A DNA stretch of 7,240 bases from an uncultured Bacteroidota bacterium. Its GTDB lineage: Bacteria; Bacteroidota; Bacteroidia; Chitinophagales; Chitinophagaceae. The stretch spans positions 1 through 7,240 of the forward strand of contig CAIZLI010000070.1 of assembly GCA_903933765.1 (NCBI GenBank), read 5' to 3'. This document shows, piece after piece, positions 1-6,724 of the stretch. Numbering within the stretch: the stretch's first letter is position 1; each line of letters starts with the position of its first letter. The position numbers and the translations under genes are program-made. The notes under the pieces are model-generated. The model was not told the origin of the DNA. It was given only the letters and a program-made list of their open reading frames with translations, and did no database searches.

Positions 1-35
1 CTACCATGACGCTGTAGTCTCATTTTTACTGCCAA
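1..35 (-). CDS. rpsP: 30S ribosomal protein bS16, N-terminal fragment (runs off left edge)
   Basis: The minus strand from position 35 reads TTG GCA GTA AAA ATG AGA CTA CAG CGT CAT GGT, giving MAVKMRLQRHG plus two bases of the next codon. This matches the near-invariant bS16 N-terminus (M-A/P-V-K-I-R-L-x-R-x-G). bS16 binds 16S rRNA early in 30S assembly. The start is inferred to be TTG at 35-33, because only this start gives the family's MAVK beginning; the ATG at 23-21 would remove four conserved residues. No Shine-Dalgarno sequence is present and the bases before the start are A/T-rich, as is usual in Bacteroidota. A TATCTTTG box lies 45 bases upstream, so the gene probably has its own promoter as well as possible read-through from ffh. 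Only 11 codons are visible, so the call rests on this short but distinctive match. Confidence 0.85.
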   Translation of the reverse strand, partial: MAVKMRLQRHG

Positions 36-80
36 TTTAAATAGAAATTTATAGGCGTTAACAAATAGGGTTAAGGGGAG

Positions 81-88
81 CAAAGATA
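81..88 (-). promoter_or_regulatory. Bacteroidota-type -7 promoter element upstream of rpsP
   Basis: On the minus strand 81-88 reads TATCTTTG, an exact match to the Bacteroidota -7 consensus TAnnTTTG. A TTGG that could serve as the -33 element (consensus TTTG) lies at 112-109 on the same strand with a 20-base spacer, close to the expected distance. Transcription would start near position 75 and give a leader of about 40 bases before the rpsP TTG start. The element assignment follows known promoter structure in the phylum; use of the site is inferred. Confidence 0.5.
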
Positions 89-184
89 AAAAAAATTACC
101 GAACTCGCCCAATTAAATGGAATAAGAAAGCAAAATTGGACAAAAAAGCTGAAAATCAACAACTTAAGCCTCAATAAGCCCCCC

Positions 185-1513
185 TTATCTTCGCATTCCA
201 GGCATTTTACTAGCCATCGCAGCACCCGCAGGGCCGCTCATTGTCTTCATCATTTGTTTCATTTGGTCAAACTGCTTGATAAAGGCATTGATTTCTGCCA
301 AGTCTTTGCCGGCGCCTTTTGCAATTCTTGCTTTTCTGCTTGGGGTTAAAGTATCTGGATTCCTTCGTTCAATTAAAGTCATGGATTGAATAATGGCTTC
401 TACCCCTTTGAAAGCATCTTCTTTGATATCGATGTCTTTGATGCTTTTCCCAACACCTGGTATCATCCCCATTAAATCTTTCAGGTTGCCCATTTTTTTG
501 ATCTGCTGAATCTGGGTTAAAAAATCCTCAAAATCAAATTGATTTTTTCGAATTTTCTTCTCTAATTTTTTCGCTTCCGCTTCATCAAATTGCGCTTGTG
601 CTTTTTCAACTAAAGAAGTGATATCACCCATCCCTAAAATTCTTTGTGCCATCCTCTCTGGATAAAAAATATCTAAAGTATCCATCTTCTCTCCACTACT
701 CATGAACTTAATTGGCTTGTTCACGGTGTACTTAATAGATAAAGCAGCACCACCTCTGGTATCGCCATCTAACTTTGTTAATACCACTCCAGTAAAATCT
801 AATCGGTCGTTGAAAGTCTTTGCTGTATTGACTGCATCCTGCCCTGTCATTGAATCTACCACAAATAAAATTTCTTGTGGCTGAATGGCAGATTTAATAT
901 TTGCCACTTCATTCATCATCATTTCGTCTACAGCAAGCCGACCTGCAGTATCTATGATAATGACATTTTTATTATTTTGTTTTGCGTAAGCAATTGCATT
1001 TTGCGCAATCGAAACTGCATCTTTATTTTCTCTTTCTACAAAAATATCCACCCCAATTTGTTCTGCTAAAACAGTTAACTGATCCATGGCAGCAGGACGA
1101 TAAATATCGGCAGCCACCAATAAGGGTGATTTTTTTTGGGCCTTCAAATAAGTGGCCAATTTACCTGAGAAAGTAGTCTTACCACTACCCTGCAAACCTG
1201 CTACTAAAATGATGGTTGGATTTTTTGAAGTATCTAACAAACTTGCTTCTGAACCCATTAATGCCGTCAATTCATCCTGCACTATTTTAACCATCAATTG
1301 ACCAGGACTAATGGCATTGATGACTTTTTCACCGACCGCTTTTTCTTTAATGGTATCTGTAAATTCCTTGGCTATCTTAAAGTTGACATCGGCATCCAAC
1401 AATGCTTTTCTGATATCTTTAAGGGTATTGGCCACATTCAATTCATTGATGCGGGATTGGCCTTTTAGATGTTTAAAAGCGGATTCTAATTTTTCACTAA
1501 GTGCATTGAACAT
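185..1513 (-). CDS. ffh: Signal recognition particle protein Ffh (SRP54 GTPase)
   Basis: Ffh binds 4.5S RNA and signal sequences of nascent membrane proteins, then docks with FtsY to deliver ribosomes to the SecYEG translocon. The 442-residue protein has the standard order. The helical N domain is about residues 1-95. The G domain carries the P-loop GLQGSGKTT (106-114), DIYRPAAMDQL (136-146), DTAGR (188-192), TKLDGD (246-251) with RGG just after (253-255), and GEK (274-276). The methionine-rich M domain is about 300-442, with MIPGVGK and the RNA-binding SRKARIAKGAG (392-402). Length is normal. The start is ATG at 1513-1511, giving a canonical MFNALSEKLESAF beginning. A TATCTTTG box lies 20 bases upstream. 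The gene ends 149 bases before rpsP on the same strand. One small oddity is SSGEK where many homologues have GTGEK or GVGEK. The identification is essentially certain. Confidence 0.98.
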   Translation of the reverse strand: MFNALSEKLESAFKHLKGQSRINELNVANTLKDIRKALLDADVNFKIAKEFTDTIKEKAVGEKVINAISPGQLMVKIVQDELTALMGSEASLLDTSKNPTIILVAGLQGSGKTTFSGKLATYLKAQKKSPLLVAADIYRPAAMDQLTVLAEQIGVDIFVERENKDAVSIAQNAIAYAKQNNKNVIIIDTAGRLAVDEMMMNEVANIKSAIQPQEILFVVDSMTGQDAVNTAKTFNDRLDFTGVVLTKLDGDTRGGAALSIKYTVNKPIKFMSSGEKMDTLDIFYPERMAQRILGMGDITSLVEKAQAQFDEAEAKKLEKKIRKNQFDFEDFLTQIQQIKKMGNLKDLMGMIPGVGKSIKDIDIKEDAFKGVEAIIQSMTLIERRNPDTLTPSRKARIAKGAGKDLAEINAFIKQFDQMKQMMKTMSGPAGAAMASKMPGMRR

Positions 1514-1533
1514 AGGACTGTCTTTATGGTTTG

Positions 1534-1541
1534 CAAAGATA
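1534..1541 (-). promoter_or_regulatory. Bacteroidota-type -7 promoter element upstream of ffh
   Basis: On the minus strand 1534-1541 reads TATCTTTG, identical to the boxes before rpsP and trmD and an exact fit to TAnnTTTG. It lies 20 bases before the ffh ATG, so transcription would begin about 13-16 bases upstream of the start codon. No clear TTTG is present at the -33 distance; the nearest is a weak TTTTC stretch around 1559-1563. Confidence 0.5.
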
Positions 1542-1629
1542 AGTCATCGAAGGCACCGAAAAGCAGCTCATTTTTGTCAAATTTTAGTCATTTTGAGTCT
1601 GAATAGGCTTTCAAAAACCACTCTAACTA

Positions 1630-1642
1630 GATGATTATCATC
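1630..1642. repeat. Short perfect inverted repeat in the divergent gap
   Basis: GATGAT-T-ATCATC is a perfect six-base inverted repeat around one central base, in the middle of the divergent intergenic region. It could be an operator for a dimeric regulator. It only loosely resembles a Fur box and does not match the 7-1-7 pattern. A repeat this short can occur by chance, so this is recorded as a visible structure, not a demonstrated site. Confidence 0.25.
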
Positions 1643-1778
1643 ATAAATAAAGTAGAAAAAAAGCTAATGTTGAAAGTCTTTACAGTTTGTTAACGAATTA
1701 AGTGATTAAAATACTTGGAGGCATGCTTTTATTTAATATTATTGCATCAAACGAGCCCTTAATGGGTATATTGATATT

Positions 1779-2162
1779 ATGAGTAAAAAATTACTATTTA
1801 CACTTGAGTTTCCGGTTAGATGTTCTCCTGCAATCTTATTTGAATTCCTCTCCACTGCGTCTGGTTTGCAAGAATGGTTTGCAGATAGAGTGGATGAATG
1901 GGAGAATGTGTTCAGTTTTTCATGGAATGGTGGCACACCAGACAAGGCAGAGATTTTAGATCAAGAAGAAAATAAATTCATTCGATTTAGATGGTTACAC
2001 AGCGAAAAGAATGAATATTTTGAATTCAGTATTGAAAAAACAGAAATTTCAAACCAAACGGTTTTGATCATCAAGGATTTTGCTGAGAAAAATGAAATCA
2101 AAGACCAGAGTCAACTTTGGGGTTATCAAATCAAAGAGCTATTTTATAGAATAGGTAGCTAG
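1779..2162 (+). CDS. START-like domain protein (SRPBCC/AHSA1-like fold)
   Basis: This 127-residue soluble protein resembles the small START-like proteins conserved across Bacteroidota and distantly related to the AHSA1/SRPBCC helix-grip fold, which encloses a hydrophobic cavity. Recognisable stretches are an N-terminal beta strand (LLFTLEFPV, 5-13), STASGLQEWFAD (25-36), IRFRWLHSE (68-76), then DFAEKNE (100-106) and a C-terminal amphipathic helix with LWGYQIKELF (113-122). Members are usually about 125-130 residues, so this one is full length. There is no signal peptide or membrane segment. The start is ATG at 1779; it leads directly into the conserved first strand. It is the first gene of the plus-strand cluster and ends only 10 bases before the LPS-export permease, which suggests co-transcription. 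Family membership is fairly secure; the molecular function and any ligand are unknown. Confidence 0.85.
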   Translation: MSKKLLFTLEFPVRCSPAILFEFLSTASGLQEWFADRVDEWENVFSFSWNGGTPDKAEILDQEENKFIRFRWLHSEKNEYFEFSIEKTEISNQTVLIIKDFAEKNEIKDQSQLWGYQIKELFYRIGS

Positions 2163-2172
2163 CACTACAATT

Positions 2173-3597
2173 TTGTTCAAAAAATTAGACATACTAATTC
2201 TCAGGGCATTTATAGGACCCTTTTTGGCAGCATTGACTATTTCTATATTCGTGCTGACCATGCAATTCTTTTGGCTTTATATAGATGACTTGGTAGGAAA
2301 GGGATTGGATACTTTCATTATTTTAAAATTAGTTGGACTAGTCTCTATTAGCATGTTAACGACTGCTATTCCATTGGCATTGCTATTTTCTTCTATCATG
2401 ACATTTGGAAATTTAGGTGAAAGTTTTGAATTAATCGCCATTAAGTCTGCAGGCATTCCACTGATTCGTTTCATGCGTCCACTTTTTATTTTTGCCATTG
2501 GCCTTGCAGGTATCGCTTTTTTATTGGCCAATAATATTATTCCTGTATCTCAAATGCGGCTCACCACTTTGAAATATGAAATCATTGTTTCCAAGCCTGC
2601 CATTGATTTAAAGGAAGGTATTTTTTATGATAAAATTGACGGGTATGTGATCAAACTAGGCAAGAAGGAGTCCAATGATAGTGTGATCAATGATATCGTT
2701 ATTTTTGAAAAAAGGTTTGGATTACAAGACAATATGATTATGGCAAAGTCAGGCGTGATGCGCGTTACACCTGATAAAAAGTTTTTGGAATTTGTATTAT
2801 ACAATGGCTGGCGTTACCAAGAAAAAGGATATAGGGCTACGACGAATACAGAATTTACAAGACTTAATTTTAAAGAATATAAAAAAGTGTTTGACCTGAA
2901 AAGTTTTCAGATGAATAAAACGGCAGATGTGTTTTATGATCCAAAAATGTTAAGCGTTAGGCAATTAGGCAAAGCGATAGACTCCATACAATCCATGGAT
3001 AGTTTTTTCATCAAGAAAGCAACTATTGAAATCTACCCCTATTTAAAATTCATGTTATTAAAGGACAGTACTCAACTTTATAAAAAAGTCAAAGTGACTG
3101 ATCAAAAAAGTTTTAAAGATTTGATACCAGCCGAAGAAAAAGTATCGGTAGTAGAATCTGCCGGGTACCAATTTCAGTCGCTTCAAAATAATTTAGCCAG
3201 TTTAGTGACTATTTACAAGGAACAGCAACATGCCGAAACAATGCACGCGATTGAATGGCATCGTAAATTCACACTCTCCTTTGCATGTATCGTATTGTTT
3301 TTAATTGGCGCCCCATTAGGCGCAATTATCAGGAAAGGTGGATTAGGCGCTCCAATGGTTTCAGCAATTGCCTTTTTTGTTGTCTTTTTCTTACTCAATA
3401 ATTTTGGAGAAAAACTAGCCAAGTCTGGACAATGGTCGGTATATGCTGGCATGTGGTTGTCAAGTTTGTTTTTAATTCCAGTTGGTCTATTCTTAACCTA
3501 TAAGGCAATGCGTGATTCACAGTTGTTTAACCAGGAATTTTACTACCGTTTTTTACAGCCAATTAAAGTAACTTTACAAAAGTACTTTAAAAGATAA
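2173..3597 (+). CDS. LptF/LptG (YjgP/YjgQ) family lipopolysaccharide export permease
   Basis: Family members form the membrane part of the LptB2FG ABC transporter, which extracts LPS from the inner membrane and passes it to the periplasmic bridge. The 474-residue protein has the family layout: three N-terminal membrane segments (about 12-35, 48-78, 101-121), a large periplasmic beta-rich domain (about 122-364), and three C-terminal segments (about 365-385, 392-412, 422-443). The stretch GESFELIAIKSAGIPLIRFM (82-101) corresponds to the cytoplasmic coupling helix that contacts LptB. HRKFTLSFACI and GAPLGAIIRKGGLG (379-392) are typical of the second half. The start is TTG at 2173; it yields MFKKLDIL and no ATG lies between the preceding stop and that point. 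The gene is 10 bases after the START-like gene and 4 before the SOD gene. LptF and LptG paralogues cannot be separated by eye. Confidence 0.92.
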   Translation: MFKKLDILILRAFIGPFLAALTISIFVLTMQFFWLYIDDLVGKGLDTFIILKLVGLVSISMLTTAIPLALLFSSIMTFGNLGESFELIAIKSAGIPLIRFMRPLFIFAIGLAGIAFLLANNIIPVSQMRLTTLKYEIIVSKPAIDLKEGIFYDKIDGYVIKLGKKESNDSVINDIVIFEKRFGLQDNMIMAKSGVMRVTPDKKFLEFVLYNGWRYQEKGYRATTNTEFTRLNFKEYKKVFDLKSFQMNKTADVFYDPKMLSVRQLGKAIDSIQSMDSFFIKKATIEIYPYLKFMLLKDSTQLYKKVKVTDQKSFKDLIPAEEKVSVVESAGYQFQSLQNNLASLVTIYKEQQHAETMHAIEWHRKFTLSFACIVLFLIGAPLGAIIRKGGLGAPMVSAIAFFVVFFLLNNFGEKLAKSGQWSVYAGMWLSSLFLIPVGLFLTYKAMRDSQLFNQEFYYRFLQPIKVTLQKYFKR

Positions 3598-3601
3598 TCC
3601 T

Positions 3602-4336
3602 ATGTCAAGTTCATCAAACAGTAGACGCCAGTTCATCAAACAAACTGGCAAAGCAGGCATTGCCATGGCGAGTATGCCAATCATTCATAATTTAGGTGGA
3701 TTGCAATTGAGCCAGGAGCCAAATTTTATACAGCAGCCTCTACCTTATGCCTACAATGCGTTAGAACCATTCATTGATGCAATGACGATGGAGATCCATC
3801 ATACAAAACACGCAGCAGGTTATACAAAGAATTTAAATGATGCTTGTGTTGCAGAAAAGGTAGATATCAAAACTACATCCATCACTAACTTACTAGGCAC
3901 CATCTCAAAGTATTCTACAAAAATGCGCAACAACGCAGGTGGTCATTATAACCATGAATTGTTTTGGCAATCCATGCAACCTGCGCCCGCTTCACTACCA
4001 TCAGGAAACTTAGGAAAAGCGATTGAAAAATCATTTGGAACTTTTGCCGATTTTCAAAAAGCATTTTCAGATGCAGCAAAAAATAGATTCGGAAGTGGTT
4101 GGGCTTGGTTGATTGTAAATGAAAAAAATGAATTAGCTATTTGTTCAACTCCAAATCAAGATAACCCACTGATGGATACTGCCGAAACAAAAGGATATCC
4201 ATTATTAGGATTGGATGTATGGGAGCATGCTTACTATTTGAAATACCAGAACAAAAGAGCAGATTATGTATCCAATTGGTGGAACCTTGTGAATTGGAAA
4301 TTTGTAGAAGAAAGATACAACGCATTTAAATACTAA
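3602..4336 (+). CDS. Tat-exported Mn/Fe superoxide dismutase
   Basis: This enzyme disproportionates superoxide to oxygen and hydrogen peroxide. All four metal ligands are visible: His66 (in EIHHTKH), His118 (GGHYNHELFW), Asp205 and His209 (LDVWEHAYY). Gly114 before HYNH together with Gln186 in NQDNPLM is the arrangement typical of Mn-type or cambialistic enzymes rather than Fe-type, so manganese is the likelier metal. The first 33 residues are an extension with SRRQFIK (7-13), an excellent twin-arginine motif, followed by a short, weakly hydrophobic stretch (AGIAMASMPII). The folded enzyme is therefore probably exported by Tat to the periplasm or held at the inner membrane; no clear AxA cleavage site is seen beyond AMA at 21-23. 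The mature domain begins at about residue 45 (QPLPYAYNALEP). The ATG start is 4 bases after the LptF/G stop. SOD identity is certain; metal and location are inferred. Confidence 0.95.
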   Translation: MSSSSNSRRQFIKQTGKAGIAMASMPIIHNLGGLQLSQEPNFIQQPLPYAYNALEPFIDAMTMEIHHTKHAAGYTKNLNDACVAEKVDIKTTSITNLLGTISKYSTKMRNNAGGHYNHELFWQSMQPAPASLPSGNLGKAIEKSFGTFADFQKAFSDAAKNRFGSGWAWLIVNEKNELAICSTPNQDNPLMDTAETKGYPLLGLDVWEHAYYLKYQNKRADYVSNWWNLVNWKFVEERYNAFKY

Positions 4337-4356
4337 TTCATTTCTAATTCATTCCA

Positions 4357-5340
4357 TTGCAAGCAGCTAAACAGAATCTAAAAATACAGTTCTATGTCAC
4401 TTCTTTAAGTGTCATTCTATTTGTATTGAAGTTTGTAGCCTATTTCATGACGCATTCGCTCTCCGTGCTATCGGATGCACTAGAAAGTATTGTGAATGTA
4501 TTGGCTGGTGGCATTGGGCTCTACAGTTTATATGTCGCTTCTAAACCCAAAGACAAAGAACATCCTTATGGTCATGGAAAGGCAGAATTTATCTCTGCAG
4601 CGTTTGAAGGAAGTTTAATCATTGCTGCTGGTTTAATTATTTTTTACGAATCCATCAATGCCATTTTTAAACCTTCTGAATTGCATAGCCTTGATAACGG
4701 CTTATGGGTTTTACTTGTCACCGCTTTTTTGAATTTATTTGCAGGATTGATTGCAAAAAAAATGGGCACTAAAAACAAGTCACTTGCATTGATCTCAAGT
4801 GGACAACATTTAATTTTAGATAGCTTCACCACTTTTGCAGTATCCATTGGCATTGGCATAGTGTTACTAACTAATATCACTGGGATAGATGCCGTACTTG
4901 CCATTTTAATGAGCTTCTGGATTATTTACAATGGCTATAAAATCATTAGAGCTTCACTAGCTGGTATCATGGACGAAGCAGATCTTGCTTTGTTAGAAGA
5001 AGTGGTTGGCGAACTGAATAAGAACAGAAATGTGCAGTGGGTGGACTTACATAATTTAAGAGTGATTAAGTATGGAAGCTTAATGCATATTGACTGCCAT
5101 CTAACTGTGCCTTGGTTTCTAAATGTGAACGAAGCGCACCAGGTCGTAGAAGAATTTACAAGTTTAATCAAGAACAAATTTGGAGCTAGTATTGAATTTT
5201 TTGTGCATACGGATGGATGTATGTCCTACAGTTGCCCCATTTGTTTGGCAGAAAACTGTGCGCAAAGAAAAGCACCCTTTGAACAAAAATTAGATTGGAC
5301 CATCGAAAATGTATTATCAGATTTAAAACATCAACTATAA
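4357..5340 (+). CDS. Cation diffusion facilitator (CDF) family metal efflux transporter
   Basis: CDF proteins are dimeric proton-coupled exporters of divalent metals (Zn, Fe, Mn, Co). The 327-residue protein has six predicted membrane helices (about 10-30, 35-60, 78-100, 113-134, 147-172, 176-196) and a cytoplasmic ferredoxin-like domain (about 205-287). HPYGHGKAE (69-77) is the family signature. The transport site is unusual: TM5 has HxxxD (His151, Asp155), but TM2 has Glu43 and Asn47 in LSDALESIVN, where characterised members carry Asp or His and then Asp. Cytoplasmic-site residues equivalent to those in YiiP are present: His232, His248, His261, His284 and Asp286. A tail with Cys288, Cys293, Cys296 and Cys301 follows. 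The start is TTG at 4357: an in-frame TAA at 4345 excludes earlier starts apart from ATT at 4351, and the next ATG (4447) lies after TM1. Metal specificity cannot be read from sequence. Confidence 0.93.
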   Translation: MQAAKQNLKIQFYVTSLSVILFVLKFVAYFMTHSLSVLSDALESIVNVLAGGIGLYSLYVASKPKDKEHPYGHGKAEFISAAFEGSLIIAAGLIIFYESINAIFKPSELHSLDNGLWVLLVTAFLNLFAGLIAKKMGTKNKSLALISSGQHLILDSFTTFAVSIGIGIVLLTNITGIDAVLAILMSFWIIYNGYKIIRASLAGIMDEADLALLEEVVGELNKNRNVQWVDLHNLRVIKYGSLMHIDCHLTVPWFLNVNEAHQVVEEFTSLIKNKFGASIEFFVHTDGCMSYSCPICLAENCAQRKAPFEQKLDWTIENVLSDLKHQL

Positions 5341-5350
5341 AAATTAGGTT

Positions 5351-6718
5351 ATGAATGCATGGAAGGAATTTCAAGAAGCAAATAAGGATCGTTTTTTACA
5401 AGAATTATTGGACTTATTACGCATACCAAGTGTCAGTGCGAAATCAGAACATAATGCAGACATGCAAGCTTGTGCAAAAGCTGTGGCAAAATCATTAACA
5501 GACGCAGGAGCTCAAATTGCAACTATTTATGAAACAGAAGGACACCCAATTGTTTATGGAGAAATCATTGTTGACCCAAGTTTTCCAACAGTCTTAGTAT
5601 ACGGACATTACGATGTGCAGCCTGCTGATCCTTTGGAACTTTGGCATAGTGGTCCATTTGAACCAACCATTATTGATGGAAAAATTTTTGCAAGAGGTGC
5701 TTGTGATGACAAAGGACAATTTTACATGCATGTAAAAGCATTGGAGATCATGACCAAGACCAATAGCATGTGCACCAATATTAAATTCGTAATTGAAGGT
5801 GAGGAAGAAATTGGAAGTCCAAATTTAGCGACATTTGTAAAAGCAAATAAGGCTTTATTAAAAGCAGATGTGATCTTAATTAGCGATACCGCTATGATCA
5901 GCATGGACAATCCTTCCATCGATATTGGTGTGAGAGGATTGAGTTATATCGAAATAGAAGTGACTGGACCAAACAGAGATTTACATAGTGGTGTCTATGG
6001 TGGTGCTGTGGCAAATCCAATTACTATTTTATCTAAAATGATTGCCGCTTGTCATGACGAAAATAACCATATCACTATCCCTGGATTTTATGACGATGTG
6101 ATTGAATCGACAGATGCTGAACGCGCAAAAATGGCCGAAGCACCTTTTGATTTAAATGAGTTCAAGCAAGACTTAGGGATTGCGAATGTATGGGGCGAAA
6201 AAGGCTATAGCACGAATGAAAGAACAGGAATCAGACCAACATTAGAAGTGAATGGTATTTGGGGCGGATACACAGGAGAAGGTGCAAAAACAGTTTTACC
6301 TTCTAAAGCATTTGCTAAAATTTCATGCAGATTGGTGCCAAATCAATCTTCTACAGTGATCACTGAAAAAGTGTTGAATTATTTTAAATCCATCGCGCCA
6401 GACAATGTGACTGTTACTGCTTTTGAACATCATGGCGGCGAACCTTATATCACACCAATAGATTCACACGAATACCAAAGTGCTGCAAAAGCAATTGCAA
6501 CCACCTTTGGAAAAGACCCCATCCCTGTAAGAGGCGGTGGCAGTATCCCAATCTGTTCTTTATTTGAACAAGCGCTTGGATTAAAAATTGTATTCATGGG
6601 ATTTGGTTTAGATAGTGACAATTTACATAGTCCAAATGAAAAATACGATATCGTGAATTTTTATAAAGGCATTGAAACCATCCCTTATTTCCACAAATAC
6701 TTTGCAGAAAAAAAATAA
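5351..6718 (+). CDS. M20-family dinuclear zinc peptidase (dipeptidase)
   Basis: This is a cytosolic metallopeptidase of the M20 family, closest in layout to carnosinase-like (CN2/CNDP-type) dipeptidases. It probably hydrolyses dipeptides, although some relatives act on other amide bonds. Visible active-site residues, aligned by eye to CN2, are His86 and Asp88 (YGHYDVQPA), bridging Asp119 (RGACDDKG), general base Glu152 and ligand Glu153 (EGEEEIGS), Asp179 (ISDT) and His426 (NLHSPNEKYD). The dimerisation (lid) domain is about residues 195-310 and includes His212 in LHSGVYGGAVANP, which reaches into the partner's active site in this family. The protein is 455 residues, normal for the group, with no signal peptide. 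The ATG start lies 10 bases after the CDF stop and the next gene begins 6 bases after its stop, indicating co-transcription. Family is certain; substrate is inferred. Confidence 0.93.
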   Translation: MNAWKEFQEANKDRFLQELLDLLRIPSVSAKSEHNADMQACAKAVAKSLTDAGAQIATIYETEGHPIVYGEIIVDPSFPTVLVYGHYDVQPADPLELWHSGPFEPTIIDGKIFARGACDDKGQFYMHVKALEIMTKTNSMCTNIKFVIEGEEEIGSPNLATFVKANKALLKADVILISDTAMISMDNPSIDIGVRGLSYIEIEVTGPNRDLHSGVYGGAVANPITILSKMIAACHDENNHITIPGFYDDVIESTDAERAKMAEAPFDLNEFKQDLGIANVWGEKGYSTNERTGIRPTLEVNGIWGGYTGEGAKTVLPSKAFAKISCRLVPNQSSTVITEKVLNYFKSIAPDNVTVTAFEHHGGEPYITPIDSHEYQSAAKAIATTFGKDPIPVRGGGSIPICSLFEQALGLKIVFMGFGLDSDNLHSPNEKYDIVNFYKGIETIPYFHKYFAEKK

Positions 6719-6724
6719 GCATCC

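Larger units (their letters stand above)
1514..1778. other. Divergent intergenic region between ffh and the START-like gene
   Basis: This 265-base AT-rich gap separates the minus-strand pair from the plus-strand cluster and must hold both promoters. The ffh -7 box is at 1534-1541. For the plus strand there is no exact TAnnTTTG. The best candidates are TTTG at 1686-1689 followed after 22 bases by TACTTGG (1712-1718), and a weaker TATATTGA at 1768-1775 right before the ATG. I see no convincing ORF, tRNA or stable hairpin here. A short inverted repeat at 1630-1642 is listed separately. Confidence 0.5.

Noticed and set aside
89..184. Possible 4.5S RNA or terminator between ffh and rpsP
   Set aside because: No GNAR tetraloop hairpin and no GC-rich stem followed by T-run is seen. 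There is only a short direct repeat TAAGCC (165-170 and 175-180).
702..1634. Plus-strand open frames of 60-107 codons across ffh and its 5' flank
   Set aside because: They lie opposite the conserved ffh coding sequence, show no recognisable protein motifs, and overlap one another.
1630..1644. Fur or MntR operator
   Set aside because: The inverted repeat GATGATTATCATC has only partial similarity to Fur sites, and the genes directly flanking it are not iron or manganese genes.
809..1681. 13-base exact repeat GTTGAAAGTCTTT at 809-821 and 1669-1681
   Set aside because: One copy is inside ffh coding sequence; about one such match is expected by chance in AT-rich DNA of this length.
56..1695. 10-base sequence TTTGTTAACG in both intergenic regions (56-65 minus, 1686-1695 plus)
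   Set aside because: Ten-base matches are common by chance here, and the two copies lie at different distances from their genes (20 and 83 bases).
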